From NCBI GenBank assembly GCA_003427395.1, contig BFEA01000011.1, forward strand, positions 951,745-980,381: a DNA stretch of 28,637 bases. The letters run 5' to 3'. Below the pieces are notes generated by a model. The model was not told the origin of the DNA, did not search any database, and saw only the letters and a program-made list of their open reading frames with translations. The position numbers and the translations under genes are program-made. Below, piece by piece: positions 1 through 9,454 of the stretch (position 1 is its first letter; every line of letters begins with the position of its first letter). Source of the DNA: Chara braunii (lineage: Eukaryota > Streptophyta > Charophyceae > Charales > Characeae).

Positions 1-251
1 GCTGCCTGTGCACGTGGCCACCTGCAGTGCCACGTGGCAGCTTACTGTGGACTTGGAGACCCCCCGTTTCAGGAGCTGCTCTACAGTGGTGAGGGCCTGC
101 TCAGACAGCAGACCCTAGATCTGCCAATCTGCAGAACTGCTAGGGGCTGATCAAGATCTCAGCCCCCTCTCTCCTCCAGCTGGCTTGCTGCAGCAAAGGC
201 CAAGACCCTCCTGGTCTTGGTATACCTTGTGCCCTTGGAGACACCAAGGGC
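1..251. repeat. Cluster of four short perfect hairpins
   Basis: Four inverted repeats with perfect 8-bp arms lie in the first 251 bases: 11-18/29-36 (loop 10), 143-150/159-166 (loop 8), 200-207/213-220 (loop 5) and 231-238/244-251 (loop 5). A fifth 6-bp pair, 1-6/36-41, overlaps the first. No coding signal is visible. Function is unknown. They may be part of a truncated mobile element or a structured non-coding end. Confidence 0.6.
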
Positions 252-720
252 CAGGTATCTCTTCTCTCTCTCCCCTCCCTCTACTAACCCACCTTCCCTA
301 CCTCTCCTCTCTCCTCTTACTCACCCCTTCTCTTTCCCCCACCTTCTACTGCCTCTTTTCTCTCCTCCTTTTACCTTCCCCACCCCACCTTTCTCCCAAC
401 ACCCATTCTTTTACTCTCTTTTCCTTATTTCTTTTATTTTCTTTCGTCCTCCTTTTCTCCTTGCTTCTCGATCCCTCTCCACCTTTCCCCAACCCTCCTC
501 TCCCCCAACTACCACCACATCATCCCCCCACCTTCCACTTCCATCTTTTTCTCTCTCCCACCTATTTCTTTATTTTCTCCTTCACTTTTTCATTCCCCTT
601 CCCCCCTACTTCGAATTTTTTCTGTTTTTCTTCTTTATATCTCTCTTTCGATTTATCTTTTCTCTTTTTTCCAAAAATTCGAATTATCTTCTTCCCCACC
701 TTCTTTTCTCATTTTCTTGC
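252..720. repeat. Long pyrimidine-rich (CT) low-complexity tract
   Basis: The plus strand is almost pure C and T for more than 450 bases, with runs such as CTCTCTCC and TTTTCTTT. Open frames exist here only because stop codons need purines; their products are Leu/Ser/Pro/Phe biased and are not credible proteins. The tract could form triplex DNA. I see no gene in it. Confidence 0.8.
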
Positions 721-838
721 TTTCGGCACACGTTTTGACCCCATGGGGGTAACGAAGTGCTGCCGAAATTTTCTGATTTTCTCTTACTTTTTCAGCACAC
801 TTCGACCCCATGGGGGTAACGAAATGCTGCCAAAATTT
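721..838. repeat. Palindromic ~48-bp repeat, copies 1 and 2
   Basis: Copy 1 (721-768) has outer arms TTTCGGCA/TGCCGAAA around the perfect 10-bp palindrome CCCCATGGGG at 739-748. Copy 2 (791-838) repeats it 70 bp later with the same core and slightly decayed outer arms (TTTCAGCA/TGCCAAAA). A third copy lies at 1498-1547. The conserved part between copies is the core plus GGTAACGAA and TGCTGCC. Identity is unknown; a foldback or MITE-like repeat is possible. Confidence 0.6.
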
Positions 839-904
839 TCGAAAAGTCAGATATTCCATTTCTCCCCACCTCCTCATCCACTTATTTACTTATTTACTAG
901 GTTG

Positions 905-1024
905 TTTTACCGGACGTTCGGGACCCCCCTGACCGTCCGGGATGTCCAACCGGAAGTCTGGTCGGACGTCGGACCGAACAGGGGTTGTCCGACCTAGCGC
1001 AATAAAAAAAAAAAAAAAAAAAAA
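905..1024 (+). repeat. CCGG-rich repeat with poly(A) tail, copy A
   Basis: A segment dense in CCGGAC, GTCCG and GTCGGAC words (about 905-1000) ends in an uninterrupted A21 tract at 1004-1024. Copies B (1260-1382) and C (14927-15092) have the same composition and carry poly(T) on their left, that is, a poly(A) end in the opposite orientation. A CCGG-rich body with a one-sided poly(A) tail suggests a SINE-like or other retroposed family. No target-site duplication was established. Confidence 0.4.
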
Positions 1025-1259
1025 GTCATGTGGCTTCTACCTTGCATAAGGTGTATGCCACCAAAATTTTGGCTCATTTGAGCCAGTAGAAAAAAAGATA
1101 AAAATCTTCAAAATTTATAATCCCCACCTATACCCCTCCTATCCCCACTAAAACCCCTCATACCCCCGCCTCCCACCCCAAATAGCACCCTATCACCAAA
1201 TGCTCAGAAAATTCTAAATTTTTTTATGGGGGGTCTCTATGGCATGCGCATTACTGTCA
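1025..1259. other. Non-coding A-rich then C-rich spacer
   Basis: The stretch holds A-rich sequence (1088-1125), then C-rich low complexity with repeated ACCCC and TACCCC words (1120-1200). I see no gene, RNA or transposon motif. Confidence 0.5.
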
Positions 1260-1382
1260 TTTTTTTTTTTTTTTTTTTTTTTTTAATGTCAAAAAGTGAT
1301 TGTCCGGGATCCTGGACAACCCCCCTACCGAACGGTTGGGGGAGACGTCCGGCCGAGACGTCCGGCCATCTGACGACTGGTA
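1260..1382 (-). repeat. CCGG-rich repeat with poly(A) tail, copy B (inverted)
   Basis: A T25 run at 1260-1284 is followed by a CCGG-rich body with GTCCGGG, GGACAACCCCCC and two GACGTCCGGCC words up to about 1382. Read on the minus strand this is a CCGG-rich body ending in poly(A), like copy A. Copies A and B share GGGTTGTCC near the tail end. It is about 235 bp from copy A and in opposite orientation. Confidence 0.4.
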
Positions 1383-1388
1383 ACCTAG

Positions 1389-1440
1389 CTTATTTATTTA
1401 TTTATCTATTTATTTATTATTTCTTTATTTATTTTCTGAA
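1389..1440. repeat. (TTTA)n simple repeat
   Basis: This is a tetranucleotide TTTA/ATTT tract with a few substitutions, between the copy B repeat and an AT-rich spacer. Confidence 0.8.
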
Positions 1441-1497
1441 TTTTTTAATTTGCGGCAGTTTGAAACCTAGTGCGCTTATCTAGATCTCTCCTTTCCC

Positions 1498-1547
1498 TTT
1501 GGCACATTCTTGACCCCATGGGGGGTAGGGAAATGCTGCCGAAAATT
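1498..1547. repeat. Palindromic ~48-bp repeat, copy 3
   Basis: The GACCCCATGGGG core and TGCTGCCGAAA right arm recur here in the same orientation as the copies at 721-838, about 700 bp away. The left arm is decayed (TTTGGCA). T-rich low-complexity sequence follows to about 1700. Confidence 0.55.
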
Positions 1548-1719
1548 TCAAAAAAATAAATCTTATTTTTCTTTTCACATTTTGTTTACTTCTTCCCTTA
1601 ATTATTTTTATTATTTATTTTCTTTTGTTTTTCTCTTGACATCTCGCTGCTTATTTATTTTTCTCCCGCCTCCGCCCCCTATGCTTGCTATTTTATTTTC
1701 TTGATTAGGTCACCGGTAC

Positions 1720-1785
1720 CCTACCCTAACCACTCAAACTTCGGCTAGGGTTTTCTTAGGGTTTTTCTAGGGTTTAGGGTTCTTC
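1720..1785. repeat. Telomere-like TTTAGGG/CCCTAA motifs
   Basis: CCCTACCCTAACC at about 1720-1733 is followed by degenerate repeats of the plant-type telomere unit, TAGGGTTTT, TAGGGTTTTT, TAGGGTTTAGGGTT, between 1745 and 1781. The first is in C-strand and the rest in G-strand orientation. This may be an interstitial telomere remnant, a telo-box cluster in a promoter or leader, or chance in low-complexity DNA. Confidence 0.5.
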
Positions 1786-1967
1786 AAACCCCCCCTACTT
1801 CCCCTTCCTCTTCGGGCACCCTGGACCCGAACCACCCCTCCCCCTTTGACGGCGCCCGTGCTAGCCTTGCTAGCGTCGTCCGCCGCTTTCTACCGCGGAC
1901 CCCCCCCTACACCCTCCGCTCACGCGGACCTCTTCTGGCCCCCTCCAGTCCGGCCCGTCACCTTCCC

Positions 1968-4036
1968 ATGGCCGACGGTGTGTCACACGTTGCCGACGCG
2001 GCGACAACCACGGCATCGGGCTCCACACCCGTGCCGGCGGACCAGGGCCATCAGCCCCAGGGCGATCTGCACACCCTCATCACCTCCCTCCTCGCACCCA
2101 TTCAGGCACAACTCGCGATCCTCGTGCCCTTACAGGCGCAGGTGGCGACACTTGCTGCTGGCATGCAGCAACTCCAGGACGCTGCCTGCCCTTCATCTCC
2201 TGGCTCCCAGTCCGGGCCCCCCGTCCTCCGACAGGGTGGCCACGACAGAGCTCCCTCCTCCGCTGCCCCCGACCCGGCCATCTTGGTGACTGTCCACGCC
2301 CCTAGCACGACGGCCGCCACGAGCCAGGACCTCCCTCAGTCTACTGGCGCACCCACCCAGATCCCGGTCACTACGGACACGGTACCACAACCCGCTACCA
2401 TGGTCACAGCTTTTCCGGGTGCCCCACTTCTCCCTCCCCTTCGCACGACCGCAGCCCCACCTGGCTCTCCCCCCTTTGGGATGCCCCGCGCCTCTTGTGC
2501 GTCCACTTCCTCCAATCTTCCTCTTGCCACTTCTCGCTCGATCCACGTCCAACGCCTCGAGGACGAGCTTGCCCAGATCCGGGCCGACCTCGCCCTCTTA
2601 CGCCTTCAGCCACCCCCACCCTCACAGGTGGCCGTGCCTTCGGGCGCACCCCCTACCTCCTCTACTCTTCCTCCCATGCAGGCTCGCTTCCCGCACCCTG
2701 CACCCTATCCAGCCTCATCCTACCTTCTTCCTACTCCCGCGGTTGCTGCGACCTCTTCTACCGCAGCTCCCTCGCAGCCTGCCGCAGTTGCCCCCGTCGC
2801 TCCCCCATACGGCCCGGGCGCACAGTCAGTTGCGCCCCTTTCTCCAGGACCTGCGCCGACTTACTCAGCCGTGGCACAGGCCTTTGCTCCTCAATCCCCT
2901 CGCCCCCAAAACGGTGGCGCACCACTCGTCCGCTTGTCGGACATTGCCCTGTAGGACGGTACATTGCCCTGTATGACGGTGCAGGCATACGCGTGTCTCG
3001 GTGGCTGCAGTCTGCCACCCGCACGCTCCAGCTCATGGGCGCCACACCCGACACGTGGGTGGGTCACCTCTCCACCCGCCTGCGTGGCGGTCCTTTCGAC
3101 GCCTGGGAGGATTTCTACGCTTACTCCCTTCGTGAGGGTCGGACTCCGACCTTCATGGATTTCCAGGCGTTCCTCGAGGATCGCTTCGGAGCCCGATACG
3201 ACGTGACTGACGCCTTCGAGCATGTCGTCACTACATGCTGGTCCGGCTCTGGTGGCGCTACCGCTCTGGATCGCCACATCCAGGTCTTTCAGGACGCCCG
3301 CCTCATTTGTGACGTGGCGTTCCTCCCCGAGGCTGCCCTTATCGATCCTTTCTTGGCCAGCCTCCCGCTCGAGTACCGCTCCGAGTTATGGCGGTATGAG
3401 TTCACATCGGCCCCGCAGGCTTATGAGGCCGCCAGGGACCATCAGCGGATGCGGGCCCGTCTTCACCCCACCCCCTCCTCCCAGCCCCATCGTACTGGTT
3501 ACGCCTCCTCCTCCACTCACGACACTTCCCCGCGCCGTTCCCCTTTCCGCGGTCGCCCTCGTCGTTCCGCGCAGCAGGGCCGCCACTTCTCGCGCCGCTT
3601 CAGCGCGCTCGAATATGGTGATCAGGACGATGGTGCCCCATTGTCGCCAGAGGGTGACCATAGTGACGACCTCGACCTCGGCGAGGCCGTCCACCACCAC
3701 CTGGAGGACTCAACTCTCCCTATGGCTGAGCGCCTCCAACTCATCCTCTCCACCCTTTCCCGGGCACGCAACCGCCCTGGTCACGTTGGCGCGTCACCCC
3801 CCGAGGTCCCTCAGCAGGACCTCCCTCAGGGCTTTGTCCCTCCTCACGGTGTCCTTTCCGCTGAGGAGCGCGCGGCTATTTTGGGCCGGCATGGGTGTTT
3901 GCGATGCCGTCAGGACGGTCATACCTCCTCGCGGTGCACTTACATTACCGCCCTTGACCGCCACTACGCTGACCTTTCCTGCCAGCGTCGTGCTCCGTCC
4001 CCCCCCGGCGCCTCGCATCCCCGCGGCGCCTCCTAG
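1968..4036 (+). pseudogene. gag: E1 gag (capsid-nucleocapsid), frameshifted
   Basis: Gag would form the cytoplasmic virus-like particle that packages the element's RNA. The ATG at 1968 opens a frame with a short coiled-coil-like start (LITSLLAPIQAQLAIL) and then a long Pro/Ala/Ser-rich region. It ends at TAG 2952-2954, inside the first half of a 20-bp tandem duplication. The rest continues in another frame from the second half to TAG 4034-4036. It includes a retrotransposon-capsid-like part (WVGHLSTRLRGG to about residue QRMRARL), an Arg/Ser-rich basic stretch, and a CCHC zinc knuckle with perfect spacing (CLRCRQDGHTSSRC, CX2CX4HX4C) near 3898-3939. Without the duplication the two parts would be one frame. 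Pol follows in the -1 frame. Confidence 0.85.
2941..2980 (+). repeat. 20-bp tandem duplication inside E1 gag
   Basis: Bases 2941-2960 and 2961-2980 are the same 20-mer except for one base (G in the first, T in the second, within ACATTGCCCTGTA(G/T)GACGGT). The length is not a multiple of three, so it shifts the frame, and the first copy reads TAG. It is the visible lesion that separates the two gag halves. Confidence 0.9.
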
Positions 4037-4813
4037 CCACGGTGCAGTGTACACCTGCGCCCTCCTCAGTAGTGGGTTTCCCGACATCTCCGTTGCGGTT
4101 CGCCCCTCTCGCTACTGGAGTTGAGGTATCGCAAGACTCGACAGAGTGTACTGAGCCCTCTGTCGAAGTACCGTCTGCGTCTTCGCAGACCACCGTCTTC
4201 CCTCCTTGCCCGCCACGACTACCGACGTGTCGAGCCATTCGCTCAGCCCGTTGCTGCGAGCGGCTTGCGACTTGCGAGGACATTGTGTCCTCTCTTGTGG
4301 ACTTTAGCATGCTCCAAGCTCGTCAGGAGCGACTCACCCTCCATGTCGCCGCTCTGCGTCGCCTTCTCACCATCCTCTCTGACCCTGATCGCACCCTCCT
4401 GATCATTTCAGTACGACTCGGGACCTCCACGAGGGTGTACTCAGTGCTGTGGGATTCCGGTTCTCAGGGCGACTTCATTCACCCACGTGTGGTGAAAGAA
4501 GCCCGCTTACCCACGACAAGGTCTCCGACTCCCATCTCCGTTACCCTAGGGGATGACAAGACCCAGCGCTTCTTCGATCAGACGATCACCGACCTCCCCT
4601 TCTTCCTCACTCTTGAGCCGACTGATCGTCCTCCGGCGTCTCGTCGCCACCGCTCCTCTGCACATTTCGATGTGATGGAGACGGGGTACGACTTCATTCT
4701 CGGCACTCCGTGGTCTCGTCGGTTCCGCAACACTGAGGCCGTTTGGGCGACCAACACTCTCTCTCAAAACGAAGTGTGGACAGACGTATCGCGTACCTTT
4801 CGTAGGTACCACC
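3973..4813 (+). pseudogene. E1 pol N-terminus and aspartic protease
   Basis: This is the retropepsin-type protease that would mature Gag-Pol. The frame is open from 3973, overlaps the end of gag by about 64 bases and lies in the -1 frame relative to it. A run of eight C at 3999-4006 sits in the overlap. The active-site turn is WDSGSQGDFI, with the catalytic Asp at 4453-4455 and Gln in place of the usual Ala-Thr after DSG. The second motif, DFILGTPW, is at about 4693-4713. The frame runs on out of register to 4968, while the true continuation moves to the +1 frame near 4810, so a small indel lies there. No ATG is evident for a separate pol start, consistent with a Gag-Pol fusion. Confidence 0.8.
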
Positions 4814-6685
4814 GTGACACCACGCCCCGATCCTCCTCCCTCGGAGCCTTCCGTGCCCACACCATCTCCTTCTATCACGGTCACCTCGCCTCGGCAGTGC
4901 GCCCACTTCATCCGGCAGGACGACGTCACCTTCTTTATGGTGAACGTGACGGATCTCTTACACTATGATCCACCCTGTCCCGACGCCGAGCTCATCCCTC
5001 AGGAGCCAGATCCTCCTTCCATCTCCATGGGTCCCATCTCTACTTCCCACCCTCCGCCATCCGTCGAGTCCGCCCCGTCGTCGCGTGCCGATGCTGACGC
5101 TGAGGAACTCGCACGCTATACGGTCGACTTGGAGCCCGCAGTTCGTGACCTCATTCGAGAGTACCACGACGTTTTCCCATCGTCGTTCTCGTACGCTGGC
5201 ATCCCACTGATGCGCGACGTCGAGCAATCCATCCAGCTTGTGCCTGACTATCGTGTTCACCACCAGACACCCTACAGACTCTCGATCCCCGAGGCCACCG
5301 AACCCGAGCGTTAGCTCGAGGAGCTCCTGAAACTGGGTTTCATTAAACCCAACAACTCCACGTGGGGTGCACCCGTCCTCTTTGCTCGCAAAGCGGATGG
5401 AACTCTCCGTCTCTGCATCAACCATCGCAGCCTCAACCGCCACACGGTTAAGAACAGTTGCCCCATGCCTCGTTCCGATGAGCTGTTCGACTGCCTAGCA
5501 GGCAACCGCTTCTTTACGAAGATTGAACTTCGTAACGGTTACCATCGGATCCGCGTCGCTGCAGCCGACCAGCCGAAGACAGCGTTCCTATCGCGCTTCG
5601 GCCACTACGAGTTTACGGTGATGCCATTCGGCCTCACCAACGCACCTGCTGCCTTCCAGAGGGCGATGAACGACATCAGCAGGGACATCCTAGAGCAGTA
5701 CGTTCTCGTCTACCTCGACGATATCCTGGTCTACAGTCGTACCCTTGAGGAGCACCTCAGACACCTCCGCGACGTCCTTGACTGCTTGCGTAGACATGGT
5801 TTCTACACCAAGCTGAGCAAGTGCCGCTTTGCCCAGCACAAAGTGGATTTCTTAGGACACTACGTGTCTGACCAAGGTCTCCACATGGACGACGCGAAGA
5901 TCACTGCTATTGGGGAGTGGCCCGCTCCCACATCCGCCAAGCACCTTCGCAACTTCCTAGGCCTGACCAGCTATTATAGTAATTTCATCCAGGGATACGC
6001 TAGGTATTCCTACGTCCTTGCCTCCACCCTCCTCCGGAAGAACCCACCTTGGGCTTGGACACCCATCCACGAGGACGCCTTCCGCGCCCTCAAGAAGGCG
6101 GTGACATGCGCACTGGTTCTTCACCTACCCGATTTTGATCTTCCTTTTATCCTTACCACCGATGCGTCAGACTTTGCTGTAGGAGCAGTGCTTTCTCAGG
6201 TTTTCCCCTCCTCTCCTGATTCCTCTAATCCTCGTATCCCTCGCTTCCCACCACCTACCCCTACCACTGCTTCCCGACTGACGCCTACTCATCCAACTAC
6301 TGACGAGCCTTCTATTGACTATTCTCCTACCATCGCCGAGGACGGCACTGTCAAGTCTCGCTCAGGTGATTGTCCGATAGCCTTCTACTCCTGTCAGCTT
6401 CTGCTCGCCAAGATAAACTACACTGCTGATGAACGTGAGGTTCTCGCAGTAGTTTATGCCACTCGGCACTGGCGTCACTACCTGCACGGGGCACCGTTCA
6501 CGGTGCGCACAGACAACTCTGTTGTCCAGGCTTTTCTGACAAAGCCGAAGCTCACTCCTCGACAGGCTCGCTGGTGGCGCGACCTATTCGAGTTTTGTTT
6601 CACCACTGAGCACATCAAGGGTGAGACTAATCGGGTCGCAGATGCCTTATCCTGGCGCCCTGACCACGACCAGGAGCAAATCTAG
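4814..6685 (+). pseudogene. E1 reverse transcriptase and RNase H
   Basis: RT and RNase H would copy the element RNA into DNA. After a Pro-rich linker the RT begins near 5140 (LIREYHDVFP). An in-frame TAG at 5312-5314 interrupts a stretch where Gln is expected (EPER*LEELL). Motif A reads FTKIEL, with Glu at 5525-5527 where the catalytic Asp belongs. Motif B-like [13 protein letters not shown] and the YLDD box (5711-5722) are intact, as is [12 protein letters not shown] of the connection. RNase H starts at [13 protein letters not shown] (Asp 6161-6163) and keeps Glu in [11 protein letters not shown], Asp in VRTDNS and Asp in VADAL. About 55 Pro/Ser/Thr-rich residues (6206-6370) are inserted in its first beta hairpin. 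It ends at TAG 6683-6685; the same frame continues beyond. Confidence 0.9.
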
Positions 6686-8028
6686 CTCTCTTCCATCTCG
6701 GTCACCACCGTCCACCACTCGGTGATTGACGAGTTTCGCACTCAGTACCTCCACTGCCCCGACTATCGCGACATCCACGCGACCCTTCGGAGTGGCAAGA
6801 CCGTCCCGAACTACTCTCTCGGGGACAACGGTCTTGTGTACTAGTATGGTTCACAGGGCACCAGAGAGCCCCATATTTGTGTTCCCTCCACTGGACAACT
6901 ACGTGTCCGAGCAGTAGCAGAGTTTCATTACCAGGCAGTCGTCGGTCATATGGGCTTCCACAAGACGTTGGCTCGTGTGAGCCGCCTGTACGTCTGGTCG
7001 AAGCGCAAGGACTTTGTGAAGGACTACGTCGCAGAGTGTCCCACCTGTCAGGAGGTGAACAGTGCGAACCACCTTCCTTATGGTTTGCTCCAGCCTCTTC
7101 CTATCCCTGAGGGTCGTTGGCAGTCCATCTCGATGGACTTTATCGGTCCGCGGTCATGATGCTATCCTGATCGTCGTCGACCGCTTCACGAAGCGTGCGC
7201 GCTTTGTTCCGTGCCGCTATGCCATCAGTGCACGTGAGGTCGCCAACATCGTGTTTGACCGAGTCGTGCGTGACCACGACTTACCTCTGAGCATCATATC
7301 TGACCGTGACCCGCGCTTTACCAGCCGATTCTGGTGACGGCTCCACGAGGTGTACGGCACCCAGCTCCGCTTCTCCTCGTCTTACCATCCTCAGACTGAT
7401 GGTCATCACGAACAGGACTCTTGGAGATATTCTCCGAAAGATTGTTCGTGACGACCAGCAGTGGGATCTCCATCTTGCCCACGCGGAGATAGCCTACAAC
7501 CACGCCGTCTCGCCAGCCACGGGGATGTCGCCTTACTATTGTGACCTCGGCTATCACCCTCGTGTTCCCGCCGACTTCCTTCGACCGTCACAGATGCACC
7601 CCGACACGAGTTGTCCCGCGGTGGACGATTGGGTTGCACATATGACATCGATCATGAATACCGCACATGAGCACATAGCCGCTTCCCAGACTCGCATGGG
7701 CGCACGTGCAAACCGATCGAGGATGAATCATCCAGTCAAAGTCGGTGATGATGTGCTTATCGACGCCCGCCACTTACAGCTCGAAGCGAACACGCTTCGC
7801 AAGTTTCGGCGTCGCTTCTTTGGACCATGCCGCATCCTCCAAGCCGACGGTTCTGATACGGCTTCTAGCTCGGTCAGCTTCCGTGTGAAGCTGCCTGACT
7901 ACCTACGCCAGGCTCGTGTGCACGATGTCTACCACGTCTCGTTACTGCGTCCTTATCGCAGACCGTCTGAGCGTTTCGTTGGACGACCATACGAGCGCCC
8001 TCCACCCATCATGGTGGACGGCCACGAC
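6686..8028 (+). pseudogene. E1 integrase, with stops and frameshifts
   Basis: Integrase would insert the cDNA into host DNA. The frame continues from RNase H, with TAG at 6842-6844. The HHCC zinc finger is recognisable (His near 6926 and in GHMGFHKT, CPTC at 7037-7048). The first catalytic Asp is in SMDF (7136-7138). After a frame change near 7155, the second is in SDRD (7302-7304), and the Glu at 7410-7412 gives a D-X35-E spacing. TGA at 7335-7337 and another frame change near 7412 follow. The last frame carries RTLGDILRKIV, the AYNHAVSPATGMSPY region and the C-terminal FFGPCRIL and VHDVYHVSLLRPY motifs. All catalytic residues survive but in different frames, so no functional enzyme is made. 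Confidence 0.88.
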
Positions 8029-8562
8029 GAGTTCCTCGTTTCAGACATCATTGGTCGCCGAGTCACCAACGACAACCCTTCCCACGTCGAGTATCTAGTA
8101 CGTTGGAAGGGTTATCCTGATGAGGAGGCCACCTGGGAGCCCCTCGAGCACTTGCAGCATGCTCGCATGTTGGTGTGTGGCTATGATCGTGCTCGTCGTG
8201 CTGGGTTCACCGCTCCTCCTCAGCCCACTGACCCTCCTCCTCTCCCGGTTGAGGCTACCGCTGAAGTCGAGCCTGCTCCATCTGAGGCAGACCTTCAGCA
8301 GCAGCCGGATGTCGTCCTTCTCGATACGACGATTGACTCTGACTTACCTTCCCACGTCTTTGACTTCTCAGTACTCCATCCACTCCAGTTTTGCTACTTC
8401 AGCTCGTCGACATTGCGGCTCTTCCTCGACGGCATTCCAGACTCCTCATCGTGGACGTCATCGACAGCTTCATGGACTTCGTCACGATCAGCTCTGCCTA
8501 CTTCAGACGTCGTCGCTCCCTCACCACTTTACCCTGTACAGTACCCTGCTTGTGTCGCATGA
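8029..8562 (+). pseudogene. E1 chromodomain and acidic/Pro-rich tail
   Basis: In chromoviruses this module binds modified histones and directs integration to heterochromatin. The segment at about 8029-8178 reads DEFLVSDIIGRR, then VEYLVRWKGYPDEEATWEP and a helix LEHLQHARMLV. The aromatic positions of the chromodomain cage (Y, W, W) are present. A tail rich in Pro, Glu, Ala and later Ser/Thr continues to TGA 8560-8562. The frame is shared with the integrase C-terminus, so the domain was translated as the end of Pol. This part has no visible lesion. Confidence 0.88.
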
Positions 8563-9069
8563 TGGTCTCAATTTAGCCGGGTTCCTGTGAGTTGGGCTCT
8601 CCCTTGGTATACGCATAGGCATCGGGACCGTAGCGTTTCCCTGGCTTCCCATCTTACGGATCTAGCTCCGACTTCCCTCACTTTAGGAGTCATTTGCATG
8701 ATTCCCTTACCCATCACCTTTCTACCCTCTGCCGGCCCTCACGCCCTAGTTAGGCAGCCCCGCATGCTTCATCTAGGTGCGCCGAGTATACCAGGCTCCC
8801 TTGTGCCCTTGCTTGGTCGACCCTCCATTGCGGCCACCCCTTAGTCGAGCTTTACCCGCCCTGATGGGCTATCTGTTAGGGTCATTGGTTCTGTTCGCTC
8901 CCAGTTCCCTACCCTCATTGAGCTTGATGACATGTATTCCCCCTGTCACTCTGTGTCGATGCCCTTAGGAGTTTTCGACCCCTAGGCTGCATTCGCCACC
9001 CTCAGAGAACATCCCACCCTTTGGTTTGCGACACACTTCTCATGTGACATATGGTTGCTTTGTTGCTCT

Positions 9070-9240
9070 CAGACTGAGGCTACTGCCTCTCACATTTCTA
9101 GGATTTAGTTGTTCTGATTTGCTGTTCTTAGGACTTATACACTAAGTCAGCTGTTCCAGACTGAGGCTATTGCCTCCAACATTCTAGGATCTAGTTGTCA
9201 CTACTTTCTGCTTTCCGAGGACATGTATGCTAGTTAGTTG
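9070..9240. repeat. Two-copy ~87-bp tandem repeat, diverged
   Basis: Both units start CAGACTGAGGCTA and share TTCTAGGAT(T/C)TAGTTGT and later AGGAC plus ACTAAGT/GCTAGTTAGT words. The start-to-start distance is 87 bp and small indels separate the copies. It lies in the region expected for E1's 3' end. Confidence 0.6.
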
Positions 9241-9454
9241 CTTCTGCTTTTACTTAGGCTGTTAGCTGTGACATTGCCGTTTTGTGACATTTTATATCCT
9301 AGGTTGCATCACATGGACTCAGCATGGAGCTCGCTCCGCATCCTAGACTACTCAGGTTTTCTTTTTCTTTGGTAGAGTTCCGCTTCTTGGCGGAAGCGTG
9401 CTTGTATCTAGGCGATCCATCACAAGCCGAGGATCGCGTAGCGGACCTCTGGTT

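Larger units (their letters stand above)
1968..8562 (+). mobile_element. E1: Ty3/gypsy chromovirus, decayed, plus strand
   Basis: The element reads gag, protease, RT, RNase H, integrase and chromodomain in one direction, which is the Ty3/gypsy (Metaviridae) order. The chromodomain places it among chromoviruses. Coding capacity is broken by a 20-bp duplication in gag, TAG stops at 5312, 6683 and 6842, a TGA at 7335, and frame changes near 4810, 7155 and 7412. I could not match an LTR pair between the 5' flank (1-1967) and the 3' flank (8563-9745), so the element ends are unknown. Confidence 0.9.

Noticed and set aside
185-997. Long open frames of 173-270 codons on the plus strand
   Set aside because: They lie in the pyrimidine tract, where stop codons are rare; the products are Leu/Ser/Pro/Phe runs without domain features.
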